A program made the translations under genes and the position numbers. A stretch of DNA of 64,000 bases, from positions 33,984-97,983 of the forward strand of contig NW_005200623.1 in the NCBI RefSeq assembly GCF_000372725.1. Direction: 5' to 3'. Origin of the DNA: Emiliania huxleyi CCMP1516 (Eukaryota > Haptophyta > Isochrysidales > Noelaerhabdaceae). A model generated the notes under the pieces. The model did no database searches. It was not told where the DNA came from and saw nothing but the letters and a program-made list of their open reading frames with translations. This document shows, piece after piece, positions 11,260-21,252 of the stretch (position 1 is its first letter; each line of letters begins with the position of its first letter).

Positions 11260-13662
11260 CCACACACACACACACACGCACACACACACACACAGACACA
11301 CGATCACGCATCCCTGTACTCCCGGCGAAATGTCGAGATGACACGTGTCCCGCTGTGCCATGTTCAGCTGCACTGTTCCGCGGCAATCATTCTCATTGTA
11401 TTCGCCTCCCTCGTATTCCCACGGCGCTCTGAATACGCGGCTCAATACCGCCCCCCCGACCCGAGGTCGGCGTTTCACGAGGCAGACTCGCGGCGCTGCC
11501 TGATTTCGTTTCTCGCCACCGTTTTAGGCGCGCCGCACGGCCGTGTTTTCCTTTTTTGAGCCCGACTTCTTCTTCACTCGGCACTTTCTTTTCGTAGGCT
11601 TGCTGCGCGGCGCGGCTGGCTTGTCGCCCTCGGCGCCGTCCAGCTCTGCGTGGTCGCGTTTGGATGCGCGACCGCGGCGTGCGGCGGGTTGGCACTGCTA
11701 GAAGCGGGAAGATCTCCGCACATCTCCCCACATCTCCCCACATCTCCCCACATCTCCCCACATCTCCCCACATCTCCCCACATCTCCCCACATCTCCCCA
11801 CACCTCCACACACCTCCCCACATCTCCCCACATCTCCCCACATCTCCCCACATCTCCCCACACCTCCCCACATCTCCCCACATCTCCCCACATCTCCCCA
11901 CTACGGCATGGGGCGCCTAGAGGCGGCGCACGTCTTCTTGTCGCCCGCCCAGCGGCCAGTGTCTAGTCTAGGACGTGTCCACCGCTCAATGTACTCCGAT
12001 CCCGCCGCTCCACCATCCGGCAGCTCTTCGGAGTGTCTAGTCTGTGTGTCACACTGCGGAGTCTGTGACACTCTCTCTCCGAAGAGAGGGCAGAGGACAG
12101 AGACACGTGCGAATCCTCCGCCAGTGAGGAGGCAGCGGAGGAGTATGGCCGAAGGCAGGCAGATGGGAAGCGAAGCAAGAAACCGGGGCAGGGAGACGCA
12201 CCAGAGCCCTCTCCCTTGCACTCTCCTGTCGCTGCCCAGGAGGTGGCTTCGCTAACTATTACCCACCGCTGCGAGGGCACTCCTTTAGCCGCGTGCGACC
12301 GTCTGCAGCCGTACCCACTGTTACGTCTTCGCTCCCCGCGGGAAGCCCCGCGCATAGGACAACAGCGTCTGTCCCACAGGCGCACAGGCGCACACGCACA
12401 CATGCATGGCTCGGGCACCCCCCACAGTGTAGTGGTGGTGGTGAGCACACAAGTACTAGCAGAGTGCACACATGCCTTGCCCACCAGCCGTACGCGCTGT
12501 CCTCGTATCCCTCGTGTGCTCCCGCGGTGCTCCGAGTGTACTGCACGACCTCCCCAGATCTCCCCAGATCTCCCCAGATCTCCCTAGATCTCCCCAGATC
12601 TCCCCAGATCTCCCCAGATCTCCCCACACCTCCCCACACCTCCCCACATCTCCCCACACCTCCCCACACCTCCCCACATCTCCCCAGACCTCCCCAGATC
12701 TCCCCAGGCCTCCCCAGACCTCCCCAGACCTCCCCAGACCTCCCCAGACCTTGTGTACTCACGCGGTGCTCCAGCGACACCGCACCACCGCCCTCGATGT
12801 TGGTGCACTGACCACGAGCTCTTGCACAATGCCCCCCCCCCCCCCCCCATGTTGAAGCCCGGGGTTCCCCCCCCCCCCCCCCCTCCCGCCCTCGCCCTTG
12901 ATGTTGGTGTACCGATCCATCCACGCAGGCCGCGCTCCTTCCTCCTCCTCCGCTTCCTCTGCGGCTTCGCGGAGGGAGGCGTGCCGACGACCTCCTTTGG
13001 GTGAGGGCGCGTGACGCGATTGCAGCGAGGGCAGTGAGAGCGCGTGGCACAAGCACAGCACTGAGAGCGCGTGGCACGGCTGCTGCGAGAGCGACGCGGT
13101 TGATTGCAGGTGGGCGGGCGAGTTTATGCTGCCGCGCAGCAAGGCGCCGAGATCACCCGAGATTGCCCGAGATTGCCCGAGATTACCCGGGCGAGGGTGC
13201 CCGAGGCTTTCCCGCAGGTGCGAGTCGGCTTCGCGCTCCTCATCGGCGTCCTCACGCCGCGCGGCTCGCGGGCGAGATCACCCGAGATTACCCGAGATCG
13301 ACCGGGAGCACCCGAGGTCATAGGCTTTCACGTCGGCTCGCTGGCGATCACCGTCGGCGCCTCCTGCCTGCCTTGCAGAGCTCGGCGGCTGCTTCTCGAG
13401 AGAAGTGCCCTGTGCACGCGGTTCTGTACGTGGCTCTGTAGGAGCGTACTCTTTGCCGCACGGCTGGCGGCTGCTGAGCGCGGCCACGTCACTGCTCGCG
13501 CTGCCGCTCTCCCTCTGCGCCCCCTCTTCCTGCTGCCCGAGGCAGGGGAGGAGACGCGCGCGTCAGGCAAAGGAAAGCTGCGAGCAGGCGCCCTCTTCCT
13601 GCTGCCCGAGTCGCCGCGCTACCTGCAGCGCTCGGGGCGTGCGGCGCAGGCGGCGAGTCTCT

Positions 13663-13757
<95 letters not shown>

Positions 13758-13762
13758 TCTCT

Positions 13763-13835
<73 letters not shown>

Positions 13836-13838
13836 CCT

Positions 13839-13869
<31 letters not shown>

Positions 13870-14483
13870 CCTCTCCCTCTCCCTCTCTCCCTCTCTCTCC
13901 CTCTCCCTCTCTCCCTCTCTCTCTGTCTCTCCCCCTATCTCCCCCTCTCTCCCCCTATCTCCCACCTATCTCCCCCATATCTCCCCCTATCGCCCCGTCT
14001 CACAGGCGAGCTGCTCGAGCACCCGGNNNNNNNNNNNNNNNNNNNNNNNNNNNNNNNNNNNNNNNNNNNNNNNNNNNNNNNNNNNNNNNNNNNNNNNNNN
14101 NNNNNNNNNNNNNNNNNNNNNNNNNNAAAAAGGAGGGGGGGGGGGGGACGAAGAATAGGGAAAAAGGGAAAAAGAAGGGAAAAGAGGAAAAAGAAAAGGC
14201 AAAAAGGGGGGCGAAAAAAGAGAAGGAGAAAGGAAACAGAGAATAAGACGGAAAAGAAGGAAAAAAGGGAGAAAGGGGAAAAAAAGGGAAAAGGGGGAGG
14301 AGAGAAAAGGGAAAAAAAAAGAAGGAAGAGAAAAAGGGAAAAAAGAAAAGGGAAAAAGAAAGAAGGGGGAAGAAAAAAAAGAAGGGAGAAGGGAAGGAAG
14401 GGGGAGGGGGGAAAAAAAAGAAGGGGGGGAAGGGAGAGAGGGGAAAGAAAAGGAGGGAAAAGGGAGGAAAAGAGGGAGATTCT

Positions 14484-14525
<42 letters not shown>

Positions 14526-14713
14526 TCTCTCGGCCGCGCGGCGGCGCATGATTGTGTTATCATGAACGGACCCTGTTTCACTCCGGCGCAGGCGGCGGAG
14601 GTGCTGCGGCGCATGGCGCTGCTAAACGGCAGACCTCCCCCTCCCGCACTGCCAGACGTCGGCGCCGATGTCGGCGGCGAGCACGAAGACGGAGCCGCCG
14701 ACGGCGCCGGCGA

Positions 14714-14753
<40 letters not shown>

Positions 14754-17700
14754 AGCAAGGGAGGGGGGGTCGGCGGCGGCGGCGAGCAGCTGGACGGTCT
14801 TCCGCTGCCGCTGACGCCGCGCCGCCTCGCCTCCTTTGCGCGCGGGAAGAGCTTCGCGACCGGTTGGGCGCCTAGCGAGACACTTCCTAGACACTTCCTA
14901 GACCGTTCCCAGACACTTCCTAGACGGCGGCGGGCAGTGGCGGAGGACGTGGCAGAGGAGCGCCTAGCAAGATACTTCCTTGACACTTCCCAGAGACTTC
15001 CTAGCCGAGACATGTCGAGAGTGGCCGAGGTGAGCCGAGGTGAGCCGAGGTTAGCCGACACGTGGTCGTTCCCTGGTGCATAACGAGTTAGCAACGCGGC
15101 GCCTGCAGGGCTCAGCAGCAGCGGCGGCGGGGTCGGCGGCGGCGGCGGCGCGCGGGGCGGCGGCGGCGGGCTGGCCGCGCTGATGTGGGAGGCGCTGCGG
15201 CCGGGGGAGGAGGGGCGTCGGTGTTCACAGCTGCAGCCGTCCCTGAGTGCGTCGTCACTGAGAGTATTAGGAGCCGGCCCTCCGCCGCGTCGTGCTCGTC
15301 CTCTGCCTGCACTGGTTCGTGTACTCTGCTCTCTTCTTCGTTTATTTATTATTTATTTATTTATTTATGTATTTATTTAGGTTCGTGTACTCTGCTCTTT
15401 TCTTTGGCCTCTCCCTGCGCGAGGCGTCCTAGACACTTCCTAGACACTTCCAAGACACTTCCCAGACACTTCGTCGGCCCCTCCCCGCGCGAGGCGTCCT
15501 AGACACTTCCTAGACACTTCTAAGACACTTCCTAGACACTTCTTTGGCCTCTCCCCGCGCGAGGCGTCCTAGACACTTCCTAGACACTTCCAAGACACTT
15601 CCCAGACACTTCGTCGGCCCCTCCCCGCGCGAGGCCTCACGCCGTCCACCGCGCTCTAATCGGCGCTCAGCAACACTCACATGGTTGGCCTAATAACGAG
15701 GCGTCCGACATCGTCACCGCGCTCTGGTCCCATCAATGTTTGATGCACTCTGATGCGCATTGATGAACTAATCAGGCGCAGGGAGAGGAGAGGGAGAGGA
15801 GAGGGAGAGGAGAGGGAGAGGAGAGAGAGGAGAAAGGGAGAGGAGAGGAGAGGAAGAGGGCATTGATGAACTCCTCAGGCGTCCGACATTGTCACCGCGC
15901 TCTGGTCGGCGGCGTTGCAGATCCCGACGCTCCTCCTCACCAACTGCGCCTTCGAGGTGCTCGCCATCTCTCGCCATCTCTCCCCATCTCTCCCCATCTC
16001 TCCCCATCTCTCCCACACCAGCTGCGCCTTCGAGCTGCTCGGCCGCCCACCGACGCGCGCGGCCTTGTTTTCGTCTCTGCAGCCACGATTTCCCTTCGAT
16101 TTCCCGAGGTGCTCGGTCGCCGATCGACAATGTCGGCGCTGCTGCTGGTCGCGGCAGCCGCGTGCGCCGCGACAGCGGCCGTCGGCGGCGGCGGGGCGGG
16201 GGGCGGCGGCGGCGGCGCCGAGGGCTCTGTCCACGCCACCCTCCCCCGCAGCTTTCTTTTCAGTGCGCGCCTTTTCTTTTTCTAGGCGGCGGCGAGGGCT
16301 CCCTGCACGCCGCCATCTCTACCCTGGGAACGGTCTGCGTCTCGTGCGCGTTTGCGGGCGGGTACGTGCTCTCAGCAGAGGTGCTGGCTTCCTAGACACT
16401 TCCTAGACACTTCCTAGACGGGCGGGTACGTGCTCTCAGCAGAGGTGCTGGCTTCCTAGACACTTCCTAGACACTTCCTAGACGGGCGGGTACGTGCTCT
16501 CAGCAGAGGTGCTGGCTTCCTAGACACTTCCTAGACACTTCCTAGACACTTCCTAGACACTTCCTAGACGGGCGGGTACGTGCTCTCAGCAGAGGTGCTG
16601 GCTTCCTAGACACTTCCTAGACACTTCCTAGACACATCCTAGACGGGCGGGTACGTGCTCTCAGCAGAGGTGCTGGCTAGAGCTCGCACGCATAGAGGCG
16701 GATCTCACGCTCGGCCTCCTCCTACCCAGTGGCGCCGTCCGACTGCCGTCGCTCTCTGTCTGCTCTCGACTCGGGTGTGCGTGATCTTGGGACCGGGGCT
16801 GTGTCTGTGCTTGAGGGTGATGCCGTGTGCGTGATCGTGGGACCGGGGCTGTGTCTGTGCTTGAGGGTGATGCCGTGTGCGTGATCGTGGGACCGGGGCT
16901 GTGCCCTTAGGTGCTACCCACCGACGTCCGCGCGACTGGGCTGGCGCTCTGCAGCCAGGTCGCCAGACGTATCTCGCCATCTCTCGCCATCTCTCGCCAT
17001 CTCTCCCCACATCTCCCAGCTTCTCGCTCTGCAGCCAGGTCGCCAGACGTATCTCGCCATATCTCGCCATCTCTCGCCATCTCTCCCCACATCTCCCCAC
17101 ATCTCGCTCTGGCACAGCCAGGTCGCCAGACGTATCTCCCCATATCTCCCCACATCTCCCCACATCTCGCTCTGGCACAGCCAGGCCGCCAGACGTATCT
17201 CGCCATCTCTCGCCATCTCTCGCCATCTCTCGCCATATCTCCCCACATCTCCCCACATCTCGCTCTGCAGCCAGGCCGCCAGACGTATCTCGCCATCTCT
17301 CGCCATCTCTCCCCATCTCTCCCCATCTCTCCCCACATCTCCCCACATCTCGCTCTGCAGCCAGTCCGCCAGACCAGTTTACGGCTTGAACGAAGTTCTG
17401 CAGGTCGCCCGGATCGGCGGCTTTCTCTCGCCGCTGCTCCTGCTCGCGGGCGACCGCTCGCCGCCCGTCCCTTACGCGGTCTGGGGCGCCCTGTCTCTCA
17501 TCGCGGGCGTGGCGACGCTGGCTGCCCGACGCGCTGTCTTTTCCTTTGGCGAGCCGCATTTCTTCTTCTAGGCGTGGCGACGGTGGCTGTCCGCTCGCCG
17601 CGATGAGTTCTTTTCTTGAGCCGCGTTGCTCTCTTCTAGGCATCGCGACGTGGCTGCTGCCCGAGCTGTGCGGGGAAGGCTCGCTCGAGTCGGTCGACGA

Positions 17701-17770
17701 CCTTCGGCAGTTGGTGGCGAGGCAGTCTCGTCGGCACCGCCCCGGCGCCGCCGCGGTGCGGATTGCGTGA
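10452..17770 (+). CDS. MFS transporter of the SV2/SVOP (sugar/organic-ion) type, many exons
   Basis: Twelve-helix carrier, broken into about 14 short exons. Recognisable in order: DEQIEA-AGAFGRAQ and TM1 with MQVMSMAF; TM2 SFFFAGWMLGLSLWGG-LAARRG; TM3 (11598-11690); LLLRFLCGFAEGGVP (12929-13000) then GEFMLPRSK (13110); HGWRLLSA and LFLLPESPRYL (13440-13640); AEVLRRMALLNGRPPP (14580); LRRVVLVLCLHWFVYSALFF (15260-15400); EVLGRRSTM (16109); FAGGYVLSAE-VLPTDVRATGL (16286-16958); ARIGGFLSPLL (17404); IATWLLPEL near the C-terminus (17640-17770). These are the conserved positions of the SV2/22-like MFS family; substrate cannot be inferred. Introns start GC or GT, end AG|G, and mostly repeat the exon edge. 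An N gap and poor sequence (14027-14480) interrupt the middle. Gly-rich loops are long. Exon borders between 13219 and 13440 are approximate. Confidence 0.8.
11054..11302. repeat. (CA)n microsatellite in transporter intron
   Basis: About 240 bases of almost pure CA/GA dinucleotides inside the intron 10972-11597. Confidence 0.95.
11709..11902. repeat. CATCTCCCCA satellite in transporter intron
   Basis: About 19 near-perfect copies of a 10-base unit, pyrimidine-rich on the coding strand. The intron begins with CTAGAAGCGG (11698), the start of the insert family seen in other genes. Confidence 0.9.
12546..12752. repeat. TCTCCCCAGA/CCTCCCCACA satellite in transporter intron
   Basis: Ten-base units in two blocks of different phase variants. 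Runs of C at 12832-12848 and 12870-12882 follow. Confidence 0.9.
13517..13587 (+). other. 71-bp GC-AG intron framed by a ~24-base exon repeat
   Basis: GCGCCCCCTCTTCCTGCTGC (13517 on) recurs as GCGCCCTCTTCCTGCTGC (13588 on), each followed by CCGAG. Removing 13517-13587 gives LSLC-ALFLLPESPRYL in frame. Confidence 0.8.
13655..13990. repeat. (CT)n/CTCCCT tract in transporter intron
   Basis: About 330 bases of CT-dinucleotide and CTCCCT repeats, ending in CCCCCTATCT units just before exon sequence GCGAGCTGCTCGAGC and the N gap. Confidence 0.95.
14027..14480. other. Assembly gap followed by near-pure purine sequence
   Basis: 100 N (14027-14126) are followed by ~350 bases that are almost only A and G on the plus strand, then by (CT)n. 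The composition and run lengths suggest a low-quality read end at the gap. Confidence 0.7.
15315..15398 (+). other. 66-bp GT-AG intron with an 18-base perfect exon repeat
   Basis: GTTCGTGTACTCTGCTCT begins the intron at 15315 and begins the next exon at 15381. The intron body is mostly TTTA repeats. Splicing gives CLHW-FVYSALFFG in frame. Confidence 0.85.
15420..15640. repeat. CTAGACACTTC satellite with repeated exon edge
   Basis: Blocks of CTAGACACTTC/CAAGACACTTC alternate with GGCC(C/T)CTCCC(C/T)GCGCGAGG, a segment of the preceding exon, at least four times. Confidence 0.85.
16381..16680. repeat. Five-copy array of exon edge plus CTAGACACTTC units
   Basis: GCGGGTACGTGCTCTCAGCA followed by GAGGTGCTGGCT, the end of the exon before 16381, recurs at about 16422, 16492, 16573 and 16645, separated by CTAGACACTTC units. 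The intron is 16381-16910. Confidence 0.9.
16941..17380. repeat. Six-copy array of exon edge plus CTCGCCATCT units
   Basis: GCTCTGCAGCCAGGTCGCCA (exon edge plus intron start) recurs about six times with pyrimidine satellite between, at about 16945, 17028, 17108, 17170, 17263 and 17353. The intron is 16959-17403. Confidence 0.9.
17507..17662. repeat. Three-copy exon-edge array at the last transporter intron
   Basis: GCGTGGCGACGCTGGCTG at 17507, GCGTGGCGACGGTGGCTG at 17572 and GCATCGCGACGTGGCTGC at 17640 are 65-68 bases apart; the last two are each preceded by TTCTAG. Removing 17507-17639 gives SLIAG-IATWLLPEL in frame. Confidence 0.85.
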
Positions 17771-18009
17771 GAGGGACGGCCGCGTGTTGTGAGCATGGCG
17801 CGTTGAGCCAATGGCGGCAGCGGCCGTGAGCGGCACCACCAGCTCACACCACACACGTTGTGCGCGATCGGTCTCGCTCTGGCAGCACAGCTTGCACTGC
17901 ATGTGCTGCGGAGAATGAGGCTTGGGGGGGTGTGAGGTGTGCGGCACTTGAGGCAAACCCCACTTTGGGACCTATTTGAGGCGGTGTGGCGGCACTCACA
18001 GGGCACAAG

Positions 18010-18297
18010 TTAGAAGCTCCCCCGCCGCGTCTTCGTGGCCCGCCCGAGCCGCGGAGAACGGCGCGCGCCCCTCCCGGCGGAGCTGGGTGCGGCAGACGGC
18101 CGGGGCCCACGGGTCGGTTCCGGGGGCCGAGAAGCGAGATTTTTGGGGCCGTTCTGTCTTATCACCATACCAGCCGCACGAACGGGCCTCCAGTGCGCGA
18201 GGCAGCGGTGCGCTACGCGCAGCACCTCGGGCTGCTTGCGCACATAGGTGCGATACCAGGCGAAGGGGCGAGGTAGCGCCGCGAGTACGCGGACCAT
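18010..18297 (-). CDS. Small ORF, hypothetical
   Basis: An open frame of 95 codons from ATG at 18297. The first ~45 residues (PFAWYRTYVRKQPEVLRVA region) look protein-like; the rest is Arg/Pro-rich and may be non-coding. Not recognised. It could be a lone exon. Confidence 0.25.
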   Translation of the reverse strand: MVRVLAALPRPFAWYRTYVRKQPEVLRVAHRCLAHWRPVRAAGMVIRQNGPKNLASRPPEPTRGPRPSAAPSSAGRGARRSPRLGRATKTRRGSF

Positions 18298-18589
18298 GCA
18301 CGCGGCGCGCAGCCACGGCGACGCCGGCGTCGCCGACTCAGCCCTGCTACGGTATCGTTGAGAAGTGTGACGCAGTGGGCGACGAGCGCGAAATCGATCA
18401 CAGCCGAATTCGCAAGCACGAGCCTCGGGAGTACGTACTCCCGCGGATGGACCGCATCAGCGTCATCTCGAGCGTCGTGCCGCCCGTCCATCGAAACTTG
18501 AGCGTCGTCCGTCTCTCAACATGGAAGAAGAGGAGTGCACCGTCTACACCAGAGCCTGCGTGGAAGCCAAAAGCCTAGGAGTCGACGAG

Positions 18590-18774
18590 TTGACTGCAAC
18601 CGCGTCGTGCGCAACTTTGACCCCAAGCTCGTTGTGCAAACGGTGCTCCTCGTTAAGCCGGCGGGCCCGGAGCTCGGCGGCCAATGCATAGTGAACATGA
18701 CTTTTTCGCCTCTACCATGGGCACCCGTCGCGGAAGCGCGCGAGCACCTCTCCGCCCTCGGCGCCCTCCCCTAG
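18590..18774 (+). CDS. Possible exon, hypothetical
   Basis: Preceded by AAAGCCTAG|G, this stretch reads NRVVRNFDPKLVVQTVLLVKP and on to a stop at 18774, with coding-like composition. An in-frame continuation upstream is not evident; a short ORF starting MEEEECT at about 18520 is in another frame. Not recognised. 17780-18590 otherwise holds nothing I can support. Confidence 0.3.
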
Positions 18775-19107
18775 CATGGGAACGCGCAGGCGCAATGCCG
18801 CCGCGCCGCACACGGCGGCTGTTTCGTGTCTGCTACGTGGAGATGAGCGGACGCGGGCATCGAGCTTGTGTGTGAGCCCGGGACTCTCAGCGAGCTCGTG
18901 TTGTGAACCTGGGCTCTCCCGAGTCTCAGCGAGCTCGTGTTGTGAACCTGGGCTCTCGGTTCTCTTTTTTATCAAATCAAAGAAGCAGACAATCGCAGCA
19001 GACGATCCTATCAGCTGAAGCTGAAGCGGCTGGTTCGAGTGGTACGGGTCCGCGTCGAAAGAAGACTATGTACCCACCGCGCCGGCCCGGGCCCCGCAGG
19101 GCGTCGC

Positions 19108-19500
19108 TCACTCCCGCATCTGCGGGAGAATGACTAAGCGGAACACCGTCTCGAGGTCCACATAAATCTTGGGCTCGATACGATACAGGGTATGCTTGAG
19201 GGGCTTGGAGTCCATGGCAGCAAGCGCCTTCGCAATGACGGCCATCGAAAGTCCCACTTCAGCCTTCGGGTCGAAGAAAACAGTAGGGGCACCAGCGTAC
19301 TCCTTGGGGAAAACGACGACGCCCTCAGTGTCGCCGTACTTCACACGCAGCGCAGGGCGCGGCTCATCGTCAAAGAAGCCGGCATCCAAGACTGATTTGA
19401 CGTCGGTCTTGACTTCTTTCATGCAGATAGATGCCGGCAGTTCGCCGTCGCCGCCGTCGCCTCCGACGTGCGCGCTCATGTAGGCGTGGCGGTTTGTCAT
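19108..19500 (-). CDS. Hypothetical protein, 130 aa
   Basis: One intact frame from ATG 19500 to a stop at 19108, no intron needed. The product is acidic at the N-terminus with a Gly/Asp-rich linker, then a compact domain (GVVVFPKEYAGAPTVFFDP, DSKPLKHTLYRIEPKIYVDL). No leader, no membrane segment, no motif I recognise. Codon use matches the other genes. The 3' end lies ~100 bases from the small gene at 19601, which is divergently oriented. Confidence 0.6.
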   Translation of the reverse strand: MTNRHAYMSAHVGGDGGDGELPASICMKEVKTDVKSVLDAGFFDDEPRPALRVKYGDTEGVVVFPKEYAGAPTVFFDPKAEVGLSMAVIAKALAAMDSKPLKHTLYRIEPKIYVDLETVFRLVILPQMRE

Positions 19501-19600
19501 TGGGCCTAGTAGCGCGCGACCGGCCTGCTTTCAGCGCGTCCGTCCCCGCGACCGCCGACTTTGAAGCCTACGGCCTGCTTTCAGCGTCGCAGCTTCGCCA

Positions 19601-20156
19601 ATGAGCAACTTTGGCTCGCCTCGCCGGTCGCCTCGTCTCCTCGGGTCCCCGCGCACCGCCGCCGCCGCCGCGCCCGACCAGCTCAGCGACGCTGCCCATC
19701 AGGGCGTGCTGCAAGGCGGAAGCGAGAGCGGTGTGCCGACCGCCGCTACCCGCTGCTGCTCCCACTCTCTGACTCCGCTTACTTTTGCCCTCCCTGCCCA
19801 TGTGCGCATTGCACCATCTGCACGCCGGTGAGTCCGTCTCTGTGCACACGCCAAGAGGCTCTTTCGGCACGCGCCACCCTCCCGCCTGCCGAGCCCCAAC
19901 CCGCGGGTGCGTGTGTTGGGCAGGCTACGGGACCGACGCCGACCAGCAGACCTGGGTGCAGCTCTACCGCAGCCTGAGGCAGGATCTGCCGCCCGATGCG
20001 GACGCAGCCTCGGCGGCTAGCGCCCTTTTCTTCGCCGCCGCCGTCAGGGAGACGGTCGAGAAGAAGATGGACGAGCTGACAGAGCAGATCGGAGGCGTGA
20101 ACGACAGGCTGGATCGGCTCGTGTCCATCGACGAGACGCTGAAGCAGAGGCTGTGA
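19601..20156 (+). CDS. Small coiled-coil protein, 120 aa
   Basis: Two exons, 19601-19730 and 19924-20156, separated by a 193-base GT-AG intron, join in frame (GGSES-GYGTDADQQTW) and give 120 residues. The N-terminal third is Ser/Pro/Arg/Ala-rich and likely disordered; the C-terminal ~45 residues (VRETVEKKMDELTEQIGGVN and on) form an amphipathic coiled coil. Such small coiled-coil proteins are usually subunits of cytosolic assemblies, but no family is evident and I assign no function. Confidence 0.6.
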
Positions 20157-20433
20157 AAGGTGCGCTTACACAGACGGGGGATCACGCGCAGAGGGCCTCG
20201 CACACGCAGAGGTCTTCATTCGAGCGTCACTGTGACCGATGCTCTCGTAAAGTAGTGAACTTGCTTGCGCACGGTCAGCGACAGCGTGCCGCATATTTGT
20301 AGCACCACACGCCTTGACCGTGACTGGCAGCTCGGGCTGCATTCCGCCGTGGTGCCATCGCCGGTCTGGTCTCATAGCGCGCATCATAAATGTTTTGACG
20401 GTCGGCTGAAAAAGAAATAAGAAAGGTCCAATC

Positions 20434-20615
20434 TCAGACCTCGCGTGGAATCATCCACATCATCACCTCCTCGCGACAGTACGGGCACCGACGGTCACGC
20501 TCCATGATCTTGGCGGAGCAGTCGGCGCAAGCGCAGCGGTGCCCGCAAGGCACCGCGGCGTGCGACTTTGGCTGAGTGAAGCAAATTATGCATGTCGACT
20601 CGCCGCCGAGGGTCT
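20434..20615 (-). pseudogene. C3HC4 RING-finger C-terminus, rest missing
   Basis: The minus strand reads CIICF-x(9)-PCGHRCACADC-x(9)-RRCPYC and ends at 20434: C-x2-C, C-x-H-x3-C-x2-C and C-x2-C, the zinc-ligand set of a RING domain as found at the C-terminus of E3 ubiquitin ligases. Upstream, at about 20616, the frame meets a fragment of the dispersed element and then (GA)n; no further exon is visible to 21250. Either the element broke the gene, or the earlier exons lie beyond a long repeat-filled intron that I cannot trace. Confidence 0.6.
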
Positions 20616-20745
20616 CGAGATGAGCGCGCTTGAAGCTCGCCCACCTACTGCCCCTGAGAGTTGGTTATCGAGTGGGCTCAGCTCCCCCCCTTGGGATCGA
20701 AGCTTCCACGACCTCGCACCCAACACCACAGGCGGGATCAGAGAG

Positions 20746-20797
<52 letters not shown>

Positions 20798-20800
20798 CCT
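20616..20800 (-). mobile_element. Element fragment, copy 4, plus (CT)n
   Basis: 20620-20745 matches the middle of the element at 9290-9415 and 33690-33830 (GCTTGAAGCTCGCCCACCTA on). It is cut on both sides; a (CT)n tract follows to about 20790. Confidence 0.8.
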
Positions 20801-21252
20801 CACTGGTGTGTTCACTGGGGGGGTCATAACAAACACGGTTCTTCACCTTCCTAGGACTGGCACTATAAAGGACTGGCAGGCAGTCCGTGGCACGGATGGG
20901 GGAGGCGGCGGCGCGGGCGGCGAGCGCACGCGCAGGCAGGGGGGATCGGGAGGGGGGCGGAGCCGATTGCGGCTTTGGGGAGCCGGAGGGTGGGGTGGGT
21001 CGGGTGGGGCGTTGCGGAGGGTGGGGTTGGCGGTGCGAAGCGCGCGAGAATTCGTTTCCGGCGATGTCACCACAGTCGGCACCGTACCTGCTCAGCACCG
21101 AACCCGCAACGCGCAGCAAACCGGCGTGACATCTCCTGGCGCCCCAGTCGCCGGGCAGCACCAACACGCTACAGCCGCCCTCGCCGCCCACGCCCTCCCC
21201 TCCCTCGCCGCCCGCGCCCTCGGCCGCCGCCGCCGCCGTTGCTCGAGTGAGT

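Noticed and set aside
11691..11902. Long WGDMGRYGEI-type repetitive 'proteins' on either strand over CTCCCCATAT arrays (also near 12560, 17000, 21900, 22800 and 51400)
   Set aside because: They are translations of ten-base intron satellites; the array is open in several frames at once and lies between well-supported exons.
13660..14550. Long Ser/Leu and Lys/Arg/Glu frames through the (CT)n tract and the gap
   Set aside because: Low-complexity translation and N-bridged frames; the real coding pieces are short transporter exons at the edges.
19022..19050. GGTTCGAGTGG as a tRNA B box
   Set aside because: No matching A box or cloverleaf stems nearby.
20821..21250. Upstream exon of the RING gene or a transit peptide for the pseudouridine synthase
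   Set aside because: Frames are Pro/Arg-rich without motif; an in-frame stop precedes the synthase ATG.
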